A stretch of DNA of 64,000 nucleotides from JAFAYN01 sp963733105. GTDB taxonomy: Bacteria; Gemmatimonadota; Gemmatimonadetes; Longimicrobiales; Longimicrobiaceae. The translations under genes were made by a program, and so were the position numbers. This document shows, in pieces, positions 25,356 to 32,748 of the stretch (within the stretch, counting starts at the first letter, position 1; each line of letters opens with the position of its first letter). The stretch is from contig CAVTCB010000016.1 in assembly GCA_963733105.1 (NCBI GenBank), positions 1-64,000 of the forward strand, given 5' to 3'. The notes beneath the pieces are model-generated. The model was not told the origin of the DNA, searched no databases, and saw only the letters and a program-made list of their open reading frames with translations.

Positions 25356-26948
25356 TCAGCGGACCTGGATGGCGTCCGCGATCACCACGTACCCCGTGGT
25401 GGTCCAGCGGGAAAGCTGCACCTTGTTCCAGCCGGCCGAGAAGTTCCAGGTGCCGATGGCGTTCCACCGGCCGCCGTTGGCCTGCTGGTTCACGCTCACC
25501 CGTCCCACCTCCACGCCGCTCGCGTTGTAGGCGATGAAGGGCGCGGTGGTGGAGCGGTTGGTCCCCGCCACCCACCAGGCGTCGATGGTCTTGGTGGCCG
25601 CCGCCGGGAGGTAGAACCAGAAGGTGGCCGGGTCCGAGAGCGCCTGCGTGCTGGCGAAGTTGTACCCCGAGCCGTAGTACCCGGCGCTGGTGCCGCTGGA
25701 CCAGTTGGCCGACACCTCGTAGTTGGCCACCGCCGAGTTGTTGTTGGCGTTGTTGCTGTCCACGATGATCGAGGTGCCGCCGGTGGAGCCGCAGGCGGAG
25801 TTGATCCGGTTCAGGTAGTCGGTCCACGGCCAGTTCGGGCCCGGGTCGGTGCGGTTGTACGGCTGCAGCTGCCCGTGCGCCACGTAGTGGTAGCGGTCGC
25901 GCGGAATCCCGTGGGCCTTGCTGATGTCGCAGGAGAGGCGGGCCGAGGCGTCGATCTGCCCCACCGGGAAGGACGTCTGCGAGGCGAAGCCGCCGTGCTC
26001 GATGCCCACCGTGAAGTGGTTGCTGCTGTAGCCGTTCCGCCAGCACTCCACGCTGGAGTTCAGCGAGCAGTCGTAGGTGGCGGCGATGTGCCAGGCGCGG
26101 CTGGACTCGCGCACCAGCTGCGAGATCTCGGAGCCGCTCTCGTTCACCACGTAGTGGGCGCTGGCCCCGGACGCGGTGTTGGTGAGCCAGCTCCAGCACG
26201 AGCTGTAGGAGCCCTCGCAGGTGTGGATGATGACCATCCCCACCTTGCCGATGTCGCCGGCCGGGCGCGCGTTGTAGTTGGGCGAGGGGCGCCAGATGGT
26301 GCCCGCCACCGGGTAGTCGGGGGCCACCGCCAGGCGGATGCCGGAGGTGGGCGGGGCGAACTTGGCCTCCACGCGGGTCGGCATCAGGCTGGCGCGCACG
26401 CGGCCGTCCGCGCTCTTCCCCACCACCCCGTCGCGGAGCGCGGCGTACACGTCGTTGTGGACGTAGTACGACTGCCCCTCCTGCTGCGCGATCCCGCTGT
26501 AGCGCGCCACCACCGGCGCCCACGCGCCCAGGTCGGCGCGGTCGATCCCGGCCTCGTCCGCCCAGCTCCGCATCAGCGCCGCCGCCGCGTGCACGTTGGC
26601 CGACGCGTCGGTGCGCGCCGCCTCGGCCGACACCCCGGCGAGCTGCGCGCCGCGGGTGAGGTTGGCGCCGCGCAGCGCCATCACGCCGAACGCCGGCTCC
26701 TGTCCCTCGAACTCGCTCCCGCCGCTGACCATCTGCCAGCGGGTCTCCACGTAGCCGATCGACTTCAGCAGGTCGGAGGGTACCCCGTGCGCCCTGGACG
26801 CCGCGGCGAAGACGGCGTCCAGCTCTCCCTGGGCCCGGGCGGCGGGGACGGGCGGGTCGGCCGCCCGCGGGGTGGTGGGCTCGTCCGCGCAGGCGGCGAG
26901 CAGCGTCGCGACGGCGGCCGCCGCGACAAGTGAACGGATACGGCGCAT
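25356..26948 (-). CDS. N-acetylmuramoyl-L-alanine amidase lipoprotein with golvesin-like C-terminal domain
   Basis: 530 aa; ATG 26948 after CAGGAGGGTTCCTC. Lipobox VATLLAACAD. Domains in order: a helical lysozyme-like region (LLKSIGYVETRWQMVSGG, FGVMALRGANLTRGA); an amidase_2/PGRP zinc amidase (VGMVIIHTCEGSYSSCW, SAHYVVNESGSEISQLVRE, HFTVGIEHGGFAS, HYVAHGQLQPYNRTDPG); and a golvesin/Xly-type binding domain (IIVDSNNANNNSAVANYEVS to the end). It cleaves peptidoglycan stem peptides. It lies downstream of the lasso locus on the same strand but is separated by 494 bp and a terminator. Confidence 0.88.
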   Translation of the reverse strand: MRRIRSLVAAAAVATLLAACADEPTTPRAADPPVPAARAQGELDAVFAAASRAHGVPSDLLKSIGYVETRWQMVSGGSEFEGQEPAFGVMALRGANLTRGAQLAGVSAEAARTDASANVHAAAALMRSWADEAGIDRADLGAWAPVVARYSGIAQQEGQSYYVHNDVYAALRDGVVGKSADGRVRASLMPTRVEAKFAPPTSGIRLAVAPDYPVAGTIWRPSPNYNARPAGDIGKVGMVIIHTCEGSYSSCWSWLTNTASGASAHYVVNESGSEISQLVRESSRAWHIAATYDCSLNSSVECWRNGYSSNHFTVGIEHGGFASQTSFPVGQIDASARLSCDISKAHGIPRDRYHYVAHGQLQPYNRTDPGPNWPWTDYLNRINSACGSTGGTSIIVDSNNANNNSAVANYEVSANWSSGTSAGYYGSGYNFASTQALSDPATFWFYLPAAATKTIDAWWVAGTNRSTTAPFIAYNASGVEVGRVSVNQQANGGRWNAIGTWNFSAGWNKVQLSRWTTTGYVVIADAIQVR

Positions 26949-27215
26949 GAGGAACCCTCCTGATGGTGGGTAGGGCGCGGGCTCCCCCCGTCGGTGGAGG
27001 GCGGCCCGCCGGGCGCGCTCCGGACGGTGCCGGGCGCGGGGCGCGTATCGGTACGGGTCACACGCCTGGGGCGGGGGACCGGTCGTGCACGTGAGCGGGT
27101 TTATAGTTGCGCAGAATTGCGGACAGCATAGACGCACGTCGTGTGCCCGCGCAAGGTGGGGACTGGGTTTTCTCGGGGTTCGTACGGGGGGTAACGTGGG
27201 GTCGGTTCTGGAGTT

Positions 27216-27340
27216 GGGGCCGCTCCGGAGCCCGGCCAGACAGCGGCCGGTCTCCTGCGCGGGGGCGGTGAGCCTCGCAAACGGCGCGAGTCTCCCCGCC
27301 CCGGAGTGAGCCAGCCGAACCGCCGGCTGTCTCCCTCCGA
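27216..27340 (-). repeat. Triple tandem hairpin element, copy A2
   Basis: Same layout as 3404-3535: three hairpins of the form GAGAC-stem-loop-stem'-GGCTC. Stems here are AGCCG/CGGCT, TCGC/GCGA and CGGCC/GGCCG. Compared with A1, stem 2 loses a base on each side and stem 3 changes CGGAC/GTCCG to CGGCC/GGCCG, keeping pairing. It begins 103 nt after the stop of the lasso precursor gene. Confidence 0.8.
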
Positions 27341-27382
27341 ACCATTTTGGGGCGGTGCAACGGCGGCCCGCGTGGAAAGGAC

Positions 27383-27414
27383 GACGGGCCGGAGCAGCCC
27401 CGCTCCGGCCCGTC
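27383..27414 (-). terminator. Terminator-like hairpin after the lasso precursor
   Basis: Perfect 13-bp stem GACGGGCCGGAGC with a 6-nt loop, 29 nt after the precursor stop, followed on the minus strand by GTCCTTTCC. Likely ends the lasso transcript. Confidence 0.65.
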
Positions 27415-27442
27415 GACACCCGCGCCTCCACCGGCCCGGCGG

Positions 27443-27673
27443 CTACTCCTCCTCCTTCTCCTCCTCCCGAATCGGCGGGGCCTCGTCGGGGTCCGTGCGT
27501 TCGTCCGTTTCGTCGCCGGTCACGGCGAGCCCGCGCCAGCCGTTCATCCCGTCGAACGCGGACCCGTCGGGGCCGCCCGCCGTCAGCTCCTCGACCTTTC
27601 CGACCTCCGTCACACTCGGCGCGCGGTACGTGTCCTTCTGCGGTGTGGTGCTCCGATCCTCGACGTGGGTCAT
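27443..27673 (-). CDS. Lasso peptide precursor (A protein)
   Basis: 76 aa; excellent AGGAGG site 8 nt before ATG 27673. The leader carries the lasso recognition pattern Y-x2-P-x-(L/V)-x3-G-x5-T exactly: Y16, P19, V21, G25, T31. T31 sits at -2 of the predicted cleavage, so the core starts at G33 (GGPDGSAFD...). D41 is core residue 9, giving a predicted 9-residue G1-D9 macrolactam ring. The remaining 35-residue tail is unusually long and ends in a strongly acidic stretch (REEEKEEE). It lies downstream of the maturation genes rather than in the usual first position. Confidence 0.85.
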   Translation of the reverse strand: MTHVEDRSTTPQKDTYRAPSVTEVGKVEELTAGGPDGSAFDGMNGWRGLAVTGDETDERTDPDEAPPIREEEKEEE

Positions 27674-27784
27674 GTGAACGACCTCCTGAAGGAGTGCTGC
27701 GTGGTTGGGAGCGCCGGGCTCCCTGCCGGCGCCCGCACCGAGCGGACGCCTCCTCCTGGGCGACGGGGCCGTCTGCGGCTCCCT

Positions 27785-29560
27785 TCAGGCGTGGACCGTC
27801 GCCTCCGCGGCTGTTTCGAGGGCGAGGCGAGGCCGGCCGGAGAACCGCTCCAGCCGCCGGAGCCACGTCTCCACGTTCACGGAGGCGAGGAAGTACCGGA
27901 TCCCCACCGTCCTGCCGAAGCGGGCCTGCTGCACCGCCTCGCGCCAGCGGCTCGCGTCGGCGTAGCCCCGCTCCACGATGCGCGGTCTGGAGGTCAGCAT
28001 CGCGATCCAGTCGTCGGCCGACTCCAGCCCCTCGTAGAACGCCTGGTCCGGGCCGCGCTTCCCGGTGCGCCGCAGCGTCCGCTCCGGCAGCACCCCCCGC
28101 ATGGCGAGCCGCTGGAGCACCCGGTCGGCGCCCGCGCGGCAGGCGTGCTCCGGGGGGACGGCGAGCATCAGCTCCACCAGGGGGCGGTACAGCAACGGGT
28201 TGCGGTACTCGGGCCCGGCGTGGGCGGGCGAGTGGTGCACCGCGACAGAGGCGGCGGTGCGCAGCACGCGCTGCGCGTGGTACGTCTGCGCCACGGAGGG
28301 GAGCTCCAGCGGGAGCGCGCCTCGTCCGCGCCGGCGGAGACCGACACGTCCCGCCCAGCGCCCGTCCGCCCACGGGATCTCCACCGTGGAAGGGTGTGGG
28401 CCCTCGCCACGCAGGCGGCGCCACAGGGGGCGCAGGCCGTAGCGGGCGAGGAAGTGAGCGGGCGGGCGGCGCTCGTACGACGCGGCGCCCCAGGCGCGGG
28501 CGTGCCTCCAGGCCTCCGCAGGCCGGCCGCGGCGGAGCAGGTCCGCGAGGAAGTACGGCTCCGGCAGGTCGCCGTGGAACACGGCGTCGCCCCCCTGGCC
28601 GGTGAGCACCACGTCCACCCCGTGCTCCCGGAACAGGTCGGCGGTGGCGTGGAGCACCCCGCCGAAGGACATCCAGGCGCTCGGCTCCGCGTGGAACCCC
28701 CGAGGCTCCTCGGTGAACGGGCGGACGGCGTCGGCGTCCACCGGGTGCCAGGGGACCGGGTTCTCGTCCAGCACCCGTCGTATCCACCCGCGCTCGTCGG
28801 CCGTGTGCGACCGCGGGTACACCAGGGAGACCGCCCGCAGGCCGGGAGCGCCGAGCCGGGCCGCCACGCAGAGCACGGTGGACGAGTCCAGGCCGCCGGA
28901 CAGCTCGCACCAGGCGCCACCTCCCGCGGGGAGCGCGCCGGCCACGGCCTCCTCCACGCACTGCCGCACGCGCGCCGCGTACTCGCCCGGGTCGCGGCAC
29001 CGCAGCGGCTGCACCTCCGGGAGCGTCCAGGTGGAGCGCCGCGACAGCCGCCCGTCGCGCCACACCACCGACTCGCCGGGCCGGAGGCGGCGGATGGCCG
29101 CGTACGGCGTACGCTCCCCGGAGTGCTCCCCGCGCGCGAGGTAGTCCGCGAGGTACTCCTCGTCCAGCTCGCCCACGCCGGTCTCCGCCACCAGCTCCTC
29201 CAGCCGGGCCCCGAAGTGGAGCGCGCCCCCCGACGCCGCGTAGAAGAGCGGCCTCAGCCCCAGCTCATCGTGGGCCAGGAGCAGCGTCCGCCGGGGCGCA
29301 TCGTAGACGGCGGCGGCGTACTCCCCCAGCACGTGCCGCGGGAGGTCGGCGCCCCACCACCGGTATGCCAGGGCGAGCCGCTCGGCGTCCGAGGCGGGAG
29401 CACGCGGGTGGCCGCGCCCGCGGGCCAGAGCGTCGAGTGCTGCGCGGTTGGCCAGGTAGCCCCGGAAGAGGACCGAGCATCCTTCCACCTCCGCAGCGGG
29501 AGGATCGGCCACGAGCCGCGGAGGCTCGCCGGCGACCAGGCACGCCACGAAGCGGCTCAC
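27785..29560 (-). CDS. Lasso cyclase (asparagine-synthetase-like C protein)
   Basis: 591 aa from GTG 29560, overlapping the B gene stop as GTGA. The C-terminal asparagine-synthetase domain has the PP-loop CELSGGLDSSTVLCVA, which adenylates the ring Asp/Glu side chain. The N-terminal glutaminase-like half (FRGYLANRAALDALARGRGH, HDELGLRPLFYAASGGALHF) begins V-S-R rather than M-C, so it lacks the catalytic Cys2, as expected for a cyclase that does not use glutamine. It closes the macrolactam of the peptide encoded at 27443-27673. Confidence 0.88.
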   Translation of the reverse strand: MSRFVACLVAGEPPRLVADPPAAEVEGCSVLFRGYLANRAALDALARGRGHPRAPASDAERLALAYRWWGADLPRHVLGEYAAAVYDAPRRTLLLAHDELGLRPLFYAASGGALHFGARLEELVAETGVGELDEEYLADYLARGEHSGERTPYAAIRRLRPGESVVWRDGRLSRRSTWTLPEVQPLRCRDPGEYAARVRQCVEEAVAGALPAGGGAWCELSGGLDSSTVLCVAARLGAPGLRAVSLVYPRSHTADERGWIRRVLDENPVPWHPVDADAVRPFTEEPRGFHAEPSAWMSFGGVLHATADLFREHGVDVVLTGQGGDAVFHGDLPEPYFLADLLRRGRPAEAWRHARAWGAASYERRPPAHFLARYGLRPLWRRLRGEGPHPSTVEIPWADGRWAGRVGLRRRGRGALPLELPSVAQTYHAQRVLRTAASVAVHHSPAHAGPEYRNPLLYRPLVELMLAVPPEHACRAGADRVLQRLAMRGVLPERTLRRTGKRGPDQAFYEGLESADDWIAMLTSRPRIVERGYADASRWREAVQQARFGRTVGIRYFLASVNVETWLRRLERFSGRPRLALETAAEATVHA

Positions 29561-30255
29561 GCCCGCAGCCTCGCCAGCTCCGTGAACCGCCCGGTGAAGG
29601 CGGCGGCGTCGTGCACCACGCTCCCCCGGCACTCCACCCAGGCGTGGGCCTCGAAGGGGAAGCGCTGCACCCCGATGCAGTGCTCGGCGGGGACGCCTGC
29701 GGACCGCAGGAAGCGGAAGAGCGCCAGCGAGCGGGGGAGGCAGTCCCGGGGCGCCCTGCGGAGCACGAAGAAGCTCTCCGCGCGGGAGAAGGCCGCCTCC
29801 GCGCGCGAGACCAGCGCCTCCACGTCGTCCGGGTCGGCGGCGGGGCGGGGGAGCCGGGCGTACCGCCGGTACGTGTCGGAGAAGCCCCGCCGGGCGATGG
29901 AGCGGCTCGTGCCCAGGAGCGAGAGCCACGCCCGGGCCGCGAGGAGCCCGCGCGCCGGCCGCCGCCGGACGGGCGTGCCCTCCGCCGCGGGGGGCTCCGG
30001 CCCGAGGAAGCCCCGCTCGCCGCACTCCCGCGCGAACGCGGCCAGGTCCGTCTCCAGGCGATCCGCGGGAGCGTCGAACCGCTCCCCCAGGACCGCCAGC
30101 TGCCGCGCCCGGCCGGAGATGGAGGTCAGCACCTGCCACATCGCCGTGGCGACGCGGTCCAGGACCACGTACGAGCCGCTGCGCAGGTCGAGCAGCACCA
30201 CCAGGCCGTCGACGGCCCGGGCCCGTACGTCGGATGTGGGGTACAGAATCGGCAT
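29557..30255 (-). CDS. Fused lasso B1-B2 protein (PqqD-like RRE and transglutaminase-like leader peptidase)
   Basis: 232 aa from ATG 30255. Residues 1-90 (VDGLVVLLDLRSGSYVVLDR, TAMWQVLTSISGRARQLAVL, LAAFARECGERGFLGP) are a PqqD-like RiPP recognition element that binds the leader. Residues 130-232 hold the B2 protease: Cys in RRAPRDCLPRSLALFRFLRS, His in FPFEAHAWVEC, Asp in GSVVHDAAAF. Separate B1 and B2 proteins are common; here they are one chain. First gene of the lasso operon. No strong Shine-Dalgarno is seen and the frame is open upstream, so the start rests on domain homology. Confidence 0.88.
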   Translation of the reverse strand: MPILYPTSDVRARAVDGLVVLLDLRSGSYVVLDRVATAMWQVLTSISGRARQLAVLGERFDAPADRLETDLAAFARECGERGFLGPEPPAAEGTPVRRRPARGLLAARAWLSLLGTSRSIARRGFSDTYRRYARLPRPAADPDDVEALVSRAEAAFSRAESFFVLRRAPRDCLPRSLALFRFLRSAGVPAEHCIGVQRFPFEAHAWVECRGSVVHDAAAFTGRFTELARLRA

Positions 30256-30572
30256 CGGAGCGGGGCTGGATGGGAGCGGGACGGGCGTGCCGAGACCGGC
30301 AGCGGCCGGAGACGCGACAGCCGCGCCGGGAGCACCATGCGTGCCGGGCTCGGGCGGGGTACTCCCCCCAGTGCGGCATCGGGCTTCCGAAGCAGGTGCG
30401 CGGCTCCCGGCGGGACAGGAATGGTGCACCCCGGGGGCACACGCGCCCCATCGAACCCCGTACGAAAAGCCCTCCGATGGACGTGACCCCATCGGAAGGC
30501 TTCTCACTTCGTCTCCCGGACCAGCAGACTCCGGGATGGCTCATGTCGGCGCGGCCGCCGGCCGGGACTGCC
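30256..30572. other. Intergenic region upstream of the lasso operon
   Basis: 317 bp. It holds the terminator of the barrel gene (30468-30501) and, beyond it, GC-rich sequence that should contain the lasso promoter. I could not assign clear -35/-10 boxes. A long open frame running through it in phase with the B gene has no coding character. Confidence 0.5.
30468..30501 (-). terminator. Terminator-like hairpin of the barrel gene at 30573
   Basis: On the minus strand AGCCTTCCGATGG pairs with CCATCGGAGGGCT (one G-T pair) around an 8-nt loop, followed by TTTTCG. It lies about 72 nt after the barrel stop, separating that gene from the lasso operon. Confidence 0.7.
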
Positions 30573-31121
30573 TTACAGCCGGATACGGAGGCCGACGTCC
30601 AGGTTCAGGTACGAGATCTTGGTGTCGCCCTGGTTGAAGAACTCGGTAGCGTACTGGCGGTACGTGACCCCGGGCGTGATCGACACCCGCTGCCCGAGCG
30701 GGAACGCCGCTCCGGCGCCCACCTCGAAGCCGATCTCGTCCTCGCCCTCGTCCTCGATCCCCACCTGCTCGATCTCGAAGTCGTGGAACAGCACGCCGCC
30801 CTTCACGAACGGCGAGAAGCTGCTCCCCGGGAAGGCCAGGCGGGCGCCCGCCTCGAAGCCCTTGTCCGTGGACTCCGCGGCGGGGGCGTTCAGGTTGAAC
30901 TCCGCGCGGCTGTAGCCGCCGTACACCGACACCCGGGGAGCCACCACCAGCGACACCGTGGCGCCGTAGCTGAAGCCGTTGTCCGCGGCGTCGCCGAAGT
31001 CGCCCGTGGGGATCGCGACGCCGCCGCGCGCCTCCACGGCGATGGGGAGCTGAGCGCTCGCGGGAGCCGCGAGCGCCGCGGTGGCCAGCACGGTCAGGGT
31101 GCCGAACAGGATCTTCCTCAT
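30573..31121 (-). CDS. Outer-membrane beta-barrel protein, tandem paralogue 1
   Basis: 182 aa; ATG 31121 after AGGAGAGAG. Signal peptide ending PASAQ, then VEARGGVAIPTGDFGDAADN, VSVYGGYSRAEFNLN, SSFSPFVKGGVLFHDFEIEQ, EIGFEVGAGAAFPLGQRVSI, and terminal strand YLNLDVGLRIRL. Aromatic-ended barrel strands fit the 8-stranded OmpA/OmpW-like fold. One of three adjacent paralogues; an acidic loop IEDEGEDE is specific to this copy. Function unknown. Confidence 0.82.
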   Translation of the reverse strand: MRKILFGTLTVLATAALAAPASAQLPIAVEARGGVAIPTGDFGDAADNGFSYGATVSLVVAPRVSVYGGYSRAEFNLNAPAAESTDKGFEAGARLAFPGSSFSPFVKGGVLFHDFEIEQVGIEDEGEDEIGFEVGAGAAFPLGQRVSITPGVTYRQYATEFFNQGDTKISYLNLDVGLRIRL

Positions 31122-31241
31122 GCTTTTCTCTCTCCTGGTCTTTTCCGCCGCGAGCGGCGGATGTTTACGCATTGCGTTGCCGCGCAATGGCTTGCGCGTG
31201 CAGCGGCAACGCCGTGCGATTGCAAGCGCCGGGCCGCGGGG

Positions 31242-31790
31242 CTACAGCCGGAAGCGCAGCCCCACGCCCAGGCGCACCTGCGAGAGGTCCACTTCGCCCT
31301 CGTCGCCGGGGATGCGGAGGTAGCTCACCGCGGGGGTCACGGAGAGCACGTTGCCCAGCGGGTAGTCCACCCCGCCGCCCACCTCGAAGCCCAGCTTGGA
31401 CTCGCCCTCGGCGAAGTCGGTCTCCAGCTTGTGGTACACCACCCCGCCCTTGAGGAAGGGGGTCATGCTCCGCCCGTAGCCCAGGGAGGCGCGGATGCCG
31501 GCGTCCGCGCCGGTCTGGTCCAGCGTCTCGTCCCCGGTGTCCAGCTCGAAGCCGGTGTAGCTGTACCCGGCGTACACGCCCAGCATGGGGGTGAGCGCCA
31601 GCTCGCCCGTCACGCCGACGCCGTACCCGGTCCCGATCCCGCCCAGCACGTCCCGGAAGTCTCCCAGGGGGAGGGCGGCGCCCGCGCGCGCCTCGAAGGA
31701 GAGCGGGCTCCGCCCCTGGGCGTGCGCGCCGTCCACGGACGCGAGGGCGGCCAGCGCCGCCAGCAGACCTGCGGTGATCGTCTTCTTCAT
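31242..31790 (-). CDS. Outer-membrane beta-barrel protein, tandem paralogue 2
   Basis: 182 aa. Signal peptide (ITAGLLAALAALASVDGAHAQ), then FEARAGAALPLGDFRDVLGG, MLGVYAGYSYTGFELDTGD, SMTPFLKGGVVYHKLETDF and KLGFEVGGGVDYPLGNVLSV, ending VRLGVGLRFRL. Same block order as its neighbours, with loops diverged. Expressed toward paralogue 1. Confidence 0.82.
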   Translation of the reverse strand: MKKTITAGLLAALAALASVDGAHAQGRSPLSFEARAGAALPLGDFRDVLGGIGTGYGVGVTGELALTPMLGVYAGYSYTGFELDTGDETLDQTGADAGIRASLGYGRSMTPFLKGGVVYHKLETDFAEGESKLGFEVGGGVDYPLGNVLSVTPAVSYLRIPGDEGEVDLSQVRLGVGLRFRL

Positions 31791-32057
31791 GTCTCCTTCT
31801 CCGAAAAGAATTGAGCTGCCTTCCCGAACCGTCGGCGGCGGGGAGCCCGGCGGGCCCGTCTCCGCCGCTGCCGGCAGGCACAGGCAGGGGGCGTGCCGGA
31901 GAAAAAGCCTTGCAGATCAAGGGTTTGTGTGGTTCCGGCCGGCCCCGCGCCGTCCGCGGGGGAGGACGCCGCGGGGTGCCGGAGGGGGACACCGGACGCG
32001 CGAAGGGCGGCGGACCGGTCGCCCGGCCCGCCGCCCCGTGCCCGCCCGCGGCGGAGC

Positions 32058-32618
32058 CTACGGACGGAAGCGCAGCCCCACGTCGGCGCGGAAGAAGTTC
32101 ACCTTGTCGCCGTCGAAGTCCACGGAGGTGAAGCTGACCCCGGGCGTGACGGAGATCTGGCGGCCCAGCGGGAAGTCCAGCCCCGCGCCCACCTCGAAGC
32201 CGATCTCGTTGTCCCCGGCGAAGCTCCCGCCGTCGCCGGACAGCTCGCCCTTGTACGACACGATCCCGCCCCGCACGAAGGGGGAGAAGGACCCGCCCGA
32301 GCCGAGCGTGGCCCTGAGCCCGGCGTCGAAGCCGCGGACGTTCAGGCTGACGTCGTCGTCCACGAGCCCGGTGTCGTCGTCGAAGCCGAAGCTGTTGAGG
32401 GTGTAGCCCGCGTACACCCCCAGCATGGGGGTGAAGTTGAACATCGCGTTCGCCCCGACGGTATACCCTGCGCTCAGCCCCTCGGCGAAGTCGCCGGTGG
32501 GGATCGCGGCGCCGGCGCGCACCTCGAAGGAGAGCGGGAGCGCCGACTGCGCGGCGGCGCCGGACGCGAGCGCCACCGAGGCGGCGGCGGCGAGAAGAGC
32601 GGAAGTGAGCTTGTTCAT
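32058..32618 (-). CDS. Outer-membrane beta-barrel protein, tandem paralogue 3
   Basis: 186 aa. Signal peptide ending ASGAAAQ, then FEVRAGAAIPTGDFAEGLSA, MLGVYAGYTLNSFGFDDDTG, SFSPFVRGGIVSYKGELSGD and EIGFEVGAGLDFPLGRQISV, ending FFRADVGLRFRP. Divergent from the fused fatty-acid kinase gene at 32749. The 267-bp gap to paralogue 2 has no recognisable element beyond GC-rich inverted repeats. Confidence 0.82.
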   Translation of the reverse strand: MNKLTSALLAAAASVALASGAAAQSALPLSFEVRAGAAIPTGDFAEGLSAGYTVGANAMFNFTPMLGVYAGYTLNSFGFDDDTGLVDDDVSLNVRGFDAGLRATLGSGGSFSPFVRGGIVSYKGELSGDGGSFAGDNEIGFEVGAGLDFPLGRQISVTPGVSFTSVDFDGDKVNFFRADVGLRFRP

Positions 32619-32748
32619 CCGTGACCGTCCCTGTCAGACGTGTGTCCCGCACGCCGTGTGCGGGTGGGCGAATGTTACGCGCGCGGCCCCGGAGCGTCAA
32701 ACGCGGGGACCGCTGTCGCATCCCGCGCGGCCACCCTATTATGCAGCC

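Larger units (their letters stand above)
26949..27442. other. Intergenic region between lasso precursor and amidase
   Basis: No gene. From right to left on the minus strand it contains a terminator hairpin (27383-27414), the triple-hairpin repeat A2 (27216-27340), an AT-richer stretch around 27080-27200 that probably holds the amidase promoter, and the amidase ribosome-binding site. Confidence 0.65.

Noticed and set aside
25356..26948. Amidase as part of the lasso cluster (immunity or export)
   Set aside because: Separated by 494 bp, a terminator hairpin and a repeat; ordinary cell-wall enzyme with its own ribosome-binding site.
27674..27784. Possible second lasso precursor between cyclase and precursor
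   Set aside because: No frame there has the leader motif, a core with a ring Asp/Glu, or a ribosome-binding site.
27785..30544. Lasso cyclase starting far upstream as a protein of about 900 aa
   Set aside because: The extra N-terminal part overlaps the B1-B2 gene and is Arg/Gly-rich shadow; the GTG at 29560 overlaps the B stop in the usual coupled way.
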